Assembly: GCF_010183535.1 (NCBI RefSeq)
Contig: NC_071331.1
Span: 22,444,001 to 22,508,000, forward strand
Direction: 5' to 3'
DNA: 64,000 nt
Source of the DNA: Caenorhabditis remanei
Taxonomy: Eukaryota > Nematoda > Chromadorea > Rhabditida > Rhabditidae
Shown: piece after piece, positions 54,060-64,000 of the stretch
Layout of the letters: the number at the start of each line of letters is the position of its first letter
Numbering within the stretch: the stretch's first letter is position 1
Translations under genes and position numbers: made by a program
Notes under the pieces: model-generated
The model's input: only the letters and a program-made list of their open reading frames with translations
Databases searched by the model: none
Told to the model about the DNA's origin: nothing

Positions 54060-54468
54060 CAGAGTTGCGCGGAAGTGGTTTTTTCTAAAACGGAAGTCGG
54101 AAGCAGGAAGTGAAAAAACGCCCGGAAGTTGGAAGTCGGAAGTCGGAAATAGATTTTTTCGCAAATATTCAAAAACTCCTAGAAAAAGTTCATAAAATTC
54201 GCGAAAATCAGTGGAAAATTAGTTTTTGGCTGAAGAAAAGCCTATTTTCTGTCTTTTTAGACCATTTTTCCTTGTATTTCTGCAAAATATACTTTTCGGA
54301 AATTCCACAATTATGGAATAACGGAAGTCGGAAGTAAACATCCGAAAACGGAAGTCGGAAGTCGGAAGTAAAATTTTGAAAACGGAAGTCGGAAGTAAAA
54401 TTTTGAAAACGGAAGTCGGAAGTGAAAAACAGCCCGGAAGTCGGAAGTCGGAATTCCGCGCAACTGTG
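54060..54468 (+). mobile_element. Non-autonomous hAT-type element, copy 3 (no target duplication)
   Basis: CAGAGTTGCGCGGAAG ... TTCCGCGCAACTGTG with one mismatch in the right tip. GGAAGTC arrays are inside. Flanking 8-mers ACTCCTAG and ATATTGAC differ, unlike the other three copies. Confidence 0.75.
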
Positions 54469-54546
54469 ATATTGACATTTACCGAACCTGACCTGTAAAT
54501 TCATCGATAATATCTCCCCAGAATAATTCACACATTTATCAATCAC

Positions 54547-54690
54547 CAGAGTTGCGCGGAAGTGATTTTTTCTAAAACGGAAGTCGGAAGTAAAATTTCT
54601 AATCCGGAAGTCGGAAGTAAAATTTTCAAAACGGAAGCCGGAAGTCGGAAGTGAAAAACAGCCCGGAAGTCGGAATTCCGCGCAACTCTG
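54547..54690 (+). mobile_element. Non-autonomous hAT-type element, copy 4 (short)
   Basis: 144 bp, same ends as copy 1, perfect 8-bp duplication TCAATCAC (54539-54546 and 54691-54698). Essentially two tips joined by GGAAGTC heptamers. Confidence 0.85.
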
Positions 54691-54773
54691 TCAATCACAT
54701 TGTCACATTTGTCGGCAATGTTTTGAAGGCCAAAGATACAATCTTCAAATAAAAAGATTTTCAATCAAAGCTT

Positions 54774-55512
54774 TTAATTTAAAGAACATAACGAACTATA
54801 TAAGAAACAAAAAAGAACAAATAAATTACTGGTTGTTAAACAACACAAAATTGTTATGAATCGCTGTGTCGGCGTTCTCAGTGAAACAGCTCTACACGAT
54901 GGGCAGCTGGTACGGTTCCACTCTGTTGTGAGATTAGCGATACATCTTGAGCAGAATGTATGGCCACACCCTGAAAATGTCTGACCATTTTTGTCGGTAT
55001 TGAATTCTGAAAATTGATGATGAGCACAAAGTTTTCGAAAATCAATAACTTCTTGGAGTTGTTTTTGTCGGATAACTCGAATTTTCGAAAGGGAAAACAT
55101 ACCTGGTGACACAGTGGACACCAGTAGTCGGTGACAGTCAATATAATAGTTGAGGGGAATAGGGGTATTAGAATTGTCGCGGCAAGTACCACAAGTACGA
55201 CAGATGAACTTTGAGAGATCCTTTCCGATTATTCTGAAAAGTGATCCATTGTTTCTGGGAATTTTGTTAAAATGTCATGATTATACTTTTCTGAATCTCC
55301 AAATCACACTGATTCCAAAAATATAGATATCACTTGAATCCGATTAAAACTGACTGAGATACGGTAGGTTTTGTGAAAATGTAGATTTTCGAAAAGTTTC
55401 GAAATGTTTCGAAAATCAATATATTTTTGAGTTTTAGCCGGATTTCAATGATTTCAAGCTTAAAACGAAAAGAAAATATACCTTTAACAATGGCTTTCTT
55501 ATTGCAGGACAT
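54774..55512 (-). CDS. RING-finger protein, small (gene model uncertain)
   Basis: Minus-strand exons 55512-55482 (MSCNKKAIVK), 55233-55103 and 55006-54774. The last exon has the second half of a C3HC4 RING, CGHTFCSRC then CPSC, followed by a hydrophobic tail (FITILCCLTTSNLFVLF...), a likely TM anchor. The first half of the RING is ambiguous. The frame that splices correctly gives ICRTCGTCRDNSN with a very long 39-residue spacing. Another frame of the same exon gives DYWCPLCHQ with a normal spacing but needs a one-base shift. Exon 1 also joins one base out of phase. The middle exon contains a piece (TCTAATACCCCTATTCCCC...) that recurs twice nearby. Probable ubiquitin ligase if functional. Confidence 0.5.
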
Positions 55513-56997
55513 TCCAATTCCGTGTCAATTGAAGTTACTTTAACCGCCTAGTGGTCCAGTCCACACAGTTCCATATATATATCAAAATGTCGGTTGTGGA
55601 ATTCATTGGAATCGAAAACGAGGCGAATCAATGATGCAACGCGTCGGTGACAGTCAATAACAATGAGAGGGGGATAGGGGCATTAGAATTTTATAAGAAT
55701 CAAAGGAAGACCAGCCATTCAGTAGGTAGCCTAAAATACAGAATGAGAATAGATGGTCGATGGATTCTAAGGGTACAGAAAGACAGATGGTGTACGCAGT
55801 CAGATGGTGCGCAAGCATTCTGAGAGCGCGCACCATCTTCTCATTTCCCGCCATTTCCCAGGAGGTAACGTACCATCCATTACCCCTTTACTAGAAAACC
55901 CATAAAATTCTAAGTTTTCCCATCAAAAAATCATCAGGAAATACCGAAAACTCGCCGAGTTACTGATTTTCGAAACTTTTTGAAAACTTTCGAAAACTTT
56001 CGAAACGCTGTAAATTATTCAGTTTTGACTATAACTGAAATTTAACAAGATATTCAGAATCCTCTCGTCAAGCCGCTTCGAATGAGTATAATCATGACTA
56101 GGTTTGAAATTTTCGAAAAAATGGTCCCTCTTGGGCGGTCAAACATCAAATTTTTTAGATGTATGTCATGATTATACTCATTCGAAGCGTCTTGACGAGA
56201 GGATTCTGAATATCTTGTTAAATTTCAGTTATAGTCAAAACTGAATAATTTACAGCGCTTCGAAAGTTTTCGAAAGTTTTCGAAAAGTTTCGAAAATCAG
56301 TAACTCGGCGAGTTTCGGTATTTCCTGATGATTTTTTGATGGGAAAACGTAGAATTTTATAGGTTTTCTAGTAACTGGATGGTACGTTACCTCCTGGGAA
56401 ATGGCGGGAAATGAGAAGATGGTGCGCGCTCTCAGAATGCTTGCGCACCATCTGACTGCGTACACCATCTGTCTTACTGTACCCTTAGAATCCATCGACC
56501 ATCTATTCTCATTCTGCCTTCTCGACTGCCTACTGAATGGCTGGTCGTCCCTCTCCTCTGATTTTCCTAGAATTCTAATACCCCCTTCCCCCTCTTATTA
56601 TTGACTGTCACTGACGCGGTGCATCATTGATTCGCCTCGTTTTTCAATTCCAATGAATTCCACAACCGACATTTTGATATATATATATGGAACTGTGTGG
56701 ACTGGACAACTAGACGATTAAAGTAACGTCAATTGACACATAATTGGAATGTCCTGCAATAAGGCAGTCATTGTTAAAGGTATATTTTCTTTTCGTTTTA
56801 CGCTTAAAATCATTGAAATCCGGCTAAAACTCAAAAAGATATTGATTTTCGAAACTTTTCGAAAATCTACATTTTCACAAAACCTACCGTATCTCAGTCA
56901 GTTTTAATCGGATTCAAGTGATATCTATATTTTTGGAATCAGCGTGATTTGGGGATTCAGAAAAGTATAACTGTGACATTTTAGCAAAATTTTCAAA
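55262..56997. repeat. 1.7-kb palindrome (two about-840-bp arms, 50-bp spacer)
   Basis: Left arm 55262-56106 and right arm 56157-56997 are inverse copies with a few percent divergence. Matching marks include TCTCGTCAAGCCGCTTCGAA against TTCGAAGCGTCTTGACGAGA next to the centre, GAACTGTGTGGACTGGAC in both, and the MSCNK exon in both. The left arm holds the first exon and promoter of the RING gene; the right arm holds their copies in plus orientation. Each arm also carries a TTTCCCGCC-type site and a hairpin. Confidence 0.85.
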
Positions 56998-57110
56998 AAT
57001 TAGTATAAATTTCCAGTAATAATTGATCACTCTCATCACATCATCAATTTTCAGAATTTAATACCGGCAAATCCTGAACGAAACGATGTGTGACGAAACG
57101 GTAAAGAAGG
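56749..57110 (+). pseudogene. Relic of a second RING gene copy
   Basis: 56749-56779 is a copy of the RING gene's first exon (MSCNKAVIVK, donor GTATAT). Past the palindrome arm, 57046-57075 reads CATCAATTTTCAGAATTTAA and ACCGGCAAATCC, a decayed copy of the acceptor and start of the RING gene's last exon; the RING itself is gone. 57110-57440 is AT-rich without a gene. Confidence 0.55.
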
Positions 57111-57446
57111 CGATGACAAAACAAATCACATCTATATCCGTGTTCTTCACTGCATGAGAGAATTGTACACGACCAGTGAACATGCTCCATCCACATCAAT
57201 TTTTGAAGCAATGGATTAGAGGATCGAATGGAATTTTTTATAATATTGGATTACTGCTAACCATTTGAATTCTATGAAGAAAATGAATGTTTTGCCGCAA
57301 CAATTATTTGTGTCTTGCATGGTTTCAAAATCAAATAATTTCAAAATCTGATAAACTTTCAGATTTTCAAAACATTTCGAAAAACCTTTGTGCAAGTAAC
57401 TCCGCCCATTTTCATCCAATCTTGTAAATGTTATCATTATTAAATT

Positions 57447-57618
57447 CAGCATGCCAACAGCTTTCAGAAAAGTACCCACAAGCCTAGGTTCCGTTCATTT
57501 TGGGTCCCACCACGAAAACTACAGTACCCCCGCCGTAAATCGTGTCGAGACCCAAAATGTGCAGAATATAGGCATGTGGGTACTTTTCTGAAAGCTCTCG
57601 GTGAGCTGAATTTATATA
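57447..57618. mobile_element. Palindromic MITE M2
   Basis: Ends TTCAGCATGCCAACAGCTTT and TGAAAGCTCTCGGTGAGCTG; core CCACGAAAACTACAGTACCC. 57620-58015 is AT-rich with no gene. Confidence 0.7.
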
Positions 57619-58017
57619 TTGTGTTTTTGAAGAAAAAAAAACGTTGGGTCTCGCCACGAAAATAGCGGAAAATAGAAAAAACTGGTTTTTCAAAGACAAA
57701 CGTTTGTAAAAAGTTGTTTTTTTTTTTGTTAAAAATTAAATAATTTATAAAGACTTTTCACCTAAAAATCTCTTTTTTTACCAAATTAAAGCCAGAAGTA
57801 AAAATAAATGACAAATCCACCCGAATTTCGGAATAAAAACTATTTTTTCGGATATTTTTTCATGTTTCCACACGAAAAAAGTCACCTGTTCGTCTTAAAT
57901 TCATTTGTTACACTTTTTCCCGTTAAAAACCTTTGGAAAACCTGAAAAAATCTTCGAAAATCGGCAAAAACCCGTATTCTCAAAAAATCCGAATTCAAAC
58001 ACCCGCGCAAAAACGCC

Positions 58018-58049
58018 AATGTGTGCGGTGGAGCGCGCTTGCATCATTT
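58018..58049 (+). promoter_or_regulatory. Promoter-like word upstream of mrpl-2
   Basis: GTGTGCGGTGGAGCGCGCTT then GCATCATTT, about 105 bp before the ATG. It matches the word at 48192-48220 upstream of TIMM21, with the same T-rich block following. Likely a core-promoter or factor site for this housekeeping set. Confidence 0.5.
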
Positions 58050-58152
58050 CTTATTTTCCGTCATTTTTATTTATTTTCCTTCGATTTTTATCATTTTTCG
58101 ACCGTTTTTCTTCATTTTTTTGGTTTTTTCTGCTAAAAATCAATTTTTCAGC

Positions 58153-61100
58153 ATGATAAGCTCACTGGCAGTAGAGTTTGGAGCCTTGCGGCTCGTTTGT
58201 TCATCGAGGGTACTCAAAAAAAAATTTTTTTTTGAAAAAAATTATTTTTTCGTGTTCAGATCATCGTAGCAACTCGAAATTTGCCGGCAAGAGGTACTAA
58301 GCCGTTGCCACGTCATCTCTGGGATATGACCGATTTGGAGGAGAAAACGGGCGGCCGATACACTCATAAACCGCTTCGAATCAATCGATTGGGAGGACGG
58401 GACCCGGAAACCGGGCGAAAAGTCAATCAACATATTGGTGGCGGTGTCAAATTCGATTATTTCTTGATTGATTTCCATAGAAGGTGCTGAAAATGTGGAA
58501 AAATCTGGAAAAAAATGGAATTTTTTCGATTTTTGTCGAAAAAATGATTTTTTAGTGATTTTCAGCCAGAAAAATGAAGTTTTGACTGAGTTTATATGCT
58601 AAAAGTTATGTTTTCCACCAGAAAATTCATAATTTTCGACTTGGAATCGGGAAAATCAGAAAAAAAATCGATTTTTGCCGAAAACATTAATTTTGGCATC
58701 GAAACTTGCTATTTTTTGGCTGAAAATTAAGTTTTTATCTGAAAATTCGATTATTTCTTGATTGATTTCCATAGAAGGTGCTGAAAATGTGGAAAAATTT
58801 GGAAAAAATGGATTTTTTTCAAAAAAATGATTTTTTAGTGATTTTCAGCCAGAAAATGACTGAGTTTATATGCTGAAAATCATGTTTTCCACCTGAAAAT
58901 TTATCTTTGTCGACTTGGAATCGGAAATTCAAAAAAAAATTGAAGAAAATTGGTTTTTGTCAAAAAAAGTCGATTTTGGTTGATAAAAGTTGATTTTTAT
59001 TGGCAATATCACGATTTTGATGCTGAAAATCGTGAATTTCACCTGAAAATTCATATTTTTCGACTCGGAATTGGGAAAATCAGAAAAAATTACAGAAAAT
59101 CAGCATTTTTTATCAATTTTTGTCAGAAAAAGTAGATTTTTAGCGATTTTCAGCCGGAAAAATGGTGTTTTCACCGATTTTTCATGCTGAAAATCGTGAA
59201 TTTCATCTGAAAATTCATATTTTTCGACTCGGAATCGGGAAAATGAGAAAAATGTTGAAAATTATCGATTTTTATTGATTTTTTTGTCGGAAAAAATCGA
59301 TTTTCAGTGAGTTTTAACCGGAAGAATCCACGATTTTAATGCTGAAAATCTCGTATTCTATTTCAAAATTGACATTTTTCGACTCAAAATCGAGAAAATC
59401 GAGAAAAATGTTGAAAATTATCGATTTTTGTCGAAAAAATTGGATTTGGTCACAAAAAATCCCTGAATTTTTGTAGTTTTCAGAGGTCCATCGACCCAAG
59501 GTGTCACCTACGACGAGCGAGTACTCGAAGTTCGTCGTGATCCGAATCGAACGTGTCATATTGCTCTTTGTGCTGGAATTCAAGGGAAACGATGGATTTT
59601 GGCGACGGAAAACATGAAGTAATCGAGTTTTTCGGCTGAAATTGGGCTGAAAATGACATTTTTGACTGAAAAATGCGGAATTTTTATTTAAAAATCGTGA
59701 AAAAACTGATTTTTAGCCAGAAATTGACGTTTTTAAGCCGAAAATTGATGGTTTTTGCTAAAAATTGACTATTTTCAGCTCTAAATTGGACAATTTCAGT
59801 CCAAAAATTGATGATTTTCTGCCGAAAATGACATTTTTGTCTGAAAAATTCGGTGGTTTGCTCAAAAGTGACGATTTTTCTGAAATTCAGGATGAAATTT
59901 ATCGTTTTTGACTGAAAATAGAGAATTTTCGCTGAAAAATCACATTTTTCAGCCGAAAATAGTCGATTTTCAGCTAAAAAATGCCGATTCTCAGTTCTGA
60001 ATTTGACAATTTCAGTCAAAAATTAACGATTTTAAGCTAAAAATTGACGATTTTTTGGAAATTTAGGCTGAAATTTATAGCTTTTGACTGAAAACTCGTG
60101 ATTTCAGCTCAAAATTCATGATTTTTTTGAAATTCAGGGTGAAATTTATCGTTTTTGACTGAAAAGTAGGGAATTTTTGCTTAAAAATCGCAGAAAAAGT
60201 GAATTTTCCTGAGATTTCAACGAATTTTCGTCTGGAATTCGTATTTTTTGCTCAAAATTCTCGATTTTCAGCCCCAAAATCTCATAATTTTTCAGAGCCG
60301 GTGACATCATATCAACAAGTGGACATTTGTCTGAAAATCCAGTCATCGGAGTCGAGGGAAATGCGTATCCGATTGGATCATTGGCTGCTGGAACTGTTAT
60401 TAATAGGTAATTGATGCAAATTTTCAGATTTTTAATACAAAATTCGAGAAATTCAGCAAAAACTAGCCTGAAAACCATAAAAAAAACAAAATTTTGGTGA
60501 TGGCCGAGTTTTTGAGTTTTCTAGGCCACCGCTGGAAAAGTTCGGCCACCAATCGAAAGTGAGCGTTTTTCATGATTTTTAGATGTTTCAGACCTAATTT
60601 TTTGCGATAAAACACGTTTTTACTTGATTTTCACAAAAAATTTTAAGAAAAAAGGTATTTCAGTCAAAAATTTTAATTTTTTTCGAGGTTTCAGACAGTT
60701 TTTCGCTTATTATGCTCAAAATTTCCTATATCTGACCAGTTTAGGCGGTTTCGGCACAAAATTTGAAAATTTCATCAAAAACTACCCTGAAAACCATCAA
60801 AAAACAAAAATTTGACGATGGCCGAGTTTTTGAGTTTTCTAGGCCACCGCTGAAAAGTTCGGCCACCAATCGAAATTTAGCGTTTTTCATGATTTTCAGA
60901 TGTTTTAGACCTAATTTTTCGCGAGAAAACACGTTTTTCAATTGATTCTGACAGAAAATTGCACATTTTCAGTCGAAAAATTCCATATTTTATAAATTTC
61001 CAGCATCGAACGGTATCCGACAATGGATTCGGAGACATTCGTAAAGGCAGCCGGTACTTCTGCGACAATCGTCCGTCATCAGGGAGAGTATACTGTAATC

Positions 61101-62449
61101 AAATTGCCCCATAAACACGAGTTCTCACTTCATCGAGAGTGCATGGCAACTGTCGGACGATTATCTCATTCGGATATCGATTCGAAGATTTTCGGATCCG
61201 CACAAATGCATCGAAGGTATGCGCTGAAAATGACTGAAAATTGGAGAAAATTGGAGAAAAATCGGTTAAAAATGAGCCAAAAGCTGAAATTTTTGCCATA
61301 GACCCAATTTTTGATATGAAATTCAGATTCCCCGCCCCTTTTTACCTCTATCCAGACGGTTTTCACTCAATTTTCAAATTCTGTGCATTTTGTCGTCGGG
61401 GTGTTCGGTGTCTACACACAATCGGCGCTACAGTAACCCAAAAAACACAAAATGAGAGATAGCGACGCAGAGAAATGGGAATACGGGTAGTTTTTGATGG
61501 GGAATTCGAATTTGAGCTTAGTTTTATATGTATTCTATCATTTTCAGCCATTTTCAGACAAAATTTCAGCACAAAATTGAAAGTTATAGTTGAAAATCCG
61601 AGAAAACATCATTTTTCCATATTTTTTTTGTACTGAAAAACTTCTACGGAATCTGATATTTGAGCGATTTTCTACTGATAATTAATTAAAAATTTGAGTT
61701 TTTCAAAGAAAATTTTGTTTTTCGACTGTGAAAATGGTCAAAATAGGATTTTCCAGATAAAAATTCGAGCGATTTTTGACAGTTTTCAGTGAAAAAACGT
61801 TTGAAAATTGTAATTTTTATACAACAAGCAGTCATCAAAAACAGAATTATCAGTCGAAAATCGCATTTTTCAGCTGATTTCCAGACAAAAAAACCATTAT
61901 CACTCAATTTTCGACCAATTTTCTTTAGTTTTCAGTCGAAAAACCAAATTTTTAGTCAATTTTTACTCAACAAACTCAATTTTCTATTGATTTTCAGCCG
62001 AAAATCACTCGAAAACACAGATTAGTTTTCCAGTCACAAAAATGCTATTTTCACTCGATTTTCGACCAATTTTTGACAATTTTCAGTCAAAAAACGTCTG
62101 AAATTCTGAAATTTTTCTAAAATTTTCAGCATTTTACTTATTTTCAGTCAAAAACTCAGTTTTCAACCGATTTTTTTCCAATTTTCTCCCAAAAAACTGT
62201 CTGAAAATCCCAATAATTTCCAGATTCGGTTACAAGATGTCGTCCGGTCTTTTCCACAAAAAAGACGGTTATTTCGGTCGAAAAGTACGCGCCCTACCGC
62301 CCGTCCGCCAACTGGACGCCCCGCCCCAAGCTCCGCCCCCTTCACAAAAGTTCACTTTGACGAAAGGAGAACTGTCGGGTCTACACGGACACGCGAAAGT
62401 GCACAATCTGATTCCATCGGGATATAATACGAGAGATTATCCAGAATAA
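58153..62449 (+). CDS. mrpl-2: Mitochondrial ribosomal protein L2 (uL2m)
   Basis: Peptidyl-transferase-centre protein of the mitoribosome. Exons 58153-58209, 58260-58483, 59484-59618, 60296-60406, 61004-61216 and 62224-62449 join in frame to 321 residues with no breaks. ATG 58153 is 2 bases behind a TTTTTCAG. Blocks of the uL2 family: GGRYTHKPLRINRLGGRDP, VNQHIGGGVKFDYFLIDF, YDERVLEVRRDPNRTCHIAL, KAAGTSATIVRHQGEYTVIK, and LPHKHEFSLHRECMATVGRL. The C-terminus has a Pro-rich extension (LDAPPQAPPPSQ). Introns are rich in CTGAAAA filler, M3 halves (60428-60563 and 60745-60883) and an R1 element (61318-61513). Intron 2 repeats the tail of exon 2. Confidence 0.92.
58448..58800 (+). repeat. Tandem duplication that captured the end of mrpl-2 exon 2
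   Basis: The last 36 coding bases of exon 2, its donor and the first intron bases (ATTCGATTATTTCTTGATTG ... CATAGAAGGTGCTG) recur intact at 58743-58790, about 295 bp downstream, inside the intron. Intron words GAGTTTATATGCTGAAAATC repeat at the same spacing. Confidence 0.85.
61318..61513 (+). mobile_element. MITE-like repeat R1, copy in mrpl-2 intron 5
   Basis: Full copy with AAATTCAGATTCCCC and GGGGAATTCGAATTT ends. Same family as 629-820. Confidence 0.75.
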
Positions 62450-63188
62450 ATGGAAAATTTGACTGAAAAAATGGGAAAATTTGAGCGTTTTTGAGAGAAA
62501 AATGCTTAAAAAATTGTGTTTTTTTGAGAATTTTAGACATTTTTTCTGTTTTTTTAAATTAAAAATGCTAAAAATCAGCGATTTTCCCTATTTAACTCTG
62601 TTTTTGTTGTTAGATCCTTCTTTTTAATAGGTTTTCCAATGAATATTATCATTTCAGATTTTTCAGAAAAAATTTTCGGAAAAAAGTAATTTTTCCAAAT
62701 TTCCCCCTGAAAACTCCATTTTTAACGATCTACACTATGAAATTCAGCTTCCCCGCCACTATTTACCCCTATCCAGACAGTTTTCACTCAATTTTCAAAT
62801 TCTGTGCATTTTGTCGTCGGGGGTGTTCGGTGTTTGCACACAATCGGCGCTACAGTAACCCGAAAAACACAAAATGAGAGATAGAGACGCAGAAAAATGG
62901 GGATATGGGTAGTTTTTGATGGGAAATCTGAATTTTAGCATAGTTTTTTTCAAAAAATTGAGATTCTGAGTGATTTTCAGACAAATTTTCAGCCAAAAAA
63001 TGACAAATTTATGCATTTATGAAGGGAAACGCAGAAATATAGGGATGCGGGTAGTTTTTGATGGGGAATTCGAATTTGATATTTATTTTGCTGTATTTTG
63101 ACATTTTGATTGATTTTCAGACAAATTTTCAGCCAAATTTTCAGATTTTCAGCCATATTGATGCATTTATTGATGAGAAACAAGAAAA
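62450..63188. mobile_element. mrpl-2 / ShKT intergenic region with R1 copies
   Basis: Full R1 copy at 62741-62935 and a 3' end fragment at 63025-63075 (GGGTAGTTTTTGATGGGGAA). The rest is AT-rich 3' flank of both convergent genes. No gene. Confidence 0.7.
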
Positions 63189-63955
63189 TCAGCAGAATTT
63201 GCAAGTCTTTGCACAATATTCTTTTCTCTTCTCCGGTGGATAGAATGTATTTGTACAGAATCCATTTTTCGCCCATGCTCCACAACTGAAAATTTCAAAT
63301 TTTGAAAAAAATTTTCTCAGAAATTCAAATTTCCCGCCAAAACGAATTCTCGAAAACTCACTTTGGTGATGCATCCTTACACGGAGCCTTAGGTGTAGTC
63401 GGAATAATTTTTGTAGTCTTTGTAGTCTGCGGGGATACTGTAGTTGTAGTCTTTGTAGTCTGCACTGTACTTGTGGATACTGTAGTCTTGATTGGGATTA
63501 CTGTAGTTCTGACTCCTCGGGTTACTGTAGTTGTGGTAGTATTACAAGTGTTACAGCTTAGTGGACATAATCTGAAAAAAAATTTTCAAAAAAATTTCAA
63601 AAAAAATTTTTTTTTTTTTGGACATTCGGACATCCGTACAAACTCACTCTTTTAGATAATCTGAGATACATTGATTACTGTAGTTCGGACAATTTACTGA
63701 GTGATCGACACAACTTGGCTGAGTCGTCGAACCGCATGTTCCACACGTTTGGGGACACGACCTGCAAAAAATTTGGAAATTTTGAAAAATTTTGGATTTT
63801 AGCTACAGTATACCCTGGGTTACTGTAGTTTCTGTACTCACTTGGTGTAATCTGATACCGTACCACACTCCGACGTGAATTTATCACAGTCTTTGTTGTA
63901 ATCGTAGCATTGAGTTGGGTCTGGATGGCACAGACCACAGGTATAGGGACAACGA
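63189..63955 (-). CDS. Secreted multi-ShKT protein, inverted paralog of 2282-3311 (5' exon off the window)
   Basis: Minus-strand exons 63955-63842, 63761-63648, 63571-63362 and 63285-63189 join in frame; the signal-peptide exon lies beyond 64000. Units CPYTCGLC, CPQTCGTC and CPLSCNTC are followed by a long Thr-rich linker of ACTACAGTA repeats and the C-terminal ShKT unit CGAWAKNGFC...CAKTCKFC. The last exon is nearly identical to that of the gene at 2282. The preceding intron is also nearly identical (TGAGTTTTCGAGAATTCG, GGCGGGAAATTTGAATTTCT), while the inner units and linker differ in sequence and length. Recent inverted duplication, or gene conversion of the 3' end. Function unknown. Confidence 0.85.
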
Positions 63956-64000
63956 CTGAAAATTAACGATTTTAAGTGGGAAATTCGAATTCCCTGCCCC

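Noticed and set aside
57905..58156. Hydrophobic frame upstream of mrpl-2 as a TM protein gene
   Set aside because: T-rich promoter/5' UTR tract translated to Phe/Ile/Leu; overlaps the promoter word and the mrpl-2 acceptor.

Overview
This is nuclear DNA from a Caenorhabditis nematode that is probably not C. elegans. The evidence is short multi-exon genes with GT donors and TTTTCAG acceptors, several start codons directly behind a TTTTCAG trans-splice-type acceptor, Caenorhabditis-type families (DUF229, ShKT, CTLD, UGT, WSN-tyrosine phosphatase) and very dense short repeats carrying TACTGTAG/CTACAGTA. Three nuclear genes for mitochondrial proteins (enoyl-CoA hydratase/AUH type, TIMM21, MRPL2) sit together. 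From memory these correspond to genes on one C. elegans chromosome IV clone (F56B3), and MRPL46 and an SRR1-like gene lie among them.

Layout. 0-9 kb: 3' part of a DUF229 gene, a secreted multi-ShKT gene and a two-CTLD lectin, all on +. 10.8-17.1 kb: a complete UDP-glycosyltransferase whose introns hold about 310-bp repeat units with tRNA-Leu/Ser-like sequences. 17-24 kb: almost pure repeat, namely a large inverted array, a Tc3-like transposon with a broken transposase, minisatellites and the last two exons of an unrecognised minus-strand gene. 24-34 kb: a REEP5/YOP1-type gene (+), a small coiled-coil gene (+) and an RPAP1 relative (-) surrounded by GGATCC minisatellites. 35-40 kb: a WSN-domain receptor-type protein tyrosine phosphatase (+). 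41-53 kb: MRPL46 (-), enoyl-CoA hydratase (-), TIMM21 (+) and SRR1-like (+). 53-58 kb: MITEs, two hAT-type elements and a 1.7-kb palindrome with a RING gene in one arm and its relic in the other. 58-62.5 kb: MRPL2 (+). 63.2 kb to the end: a second ShKT gene on -, an inverted paralog of the one at 2.3 kb.

How the genes relate. The mitochondrial set covers translation (MRPL46, MRPL2), inner-membrane import (TIMM21) and leucine/acyl-CoA catabolism (AUH type). Two of these genes share a promoter-like word. The lectin, ShKT, DUF229 and UGT genes at the left look like an environmental or secreted-protein cluster; this is inference.

Caveats. Five single-base frame breaks fall in otherwise well-conserved coding sequence (RPAP1 x2, WSN-PTP, TIMM21 x2). 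I read most of them as base-level assembly errors, but this cannot be proved from one sequence. Exon ends are given to within a base or two. Boundaries of repeats are approximate.
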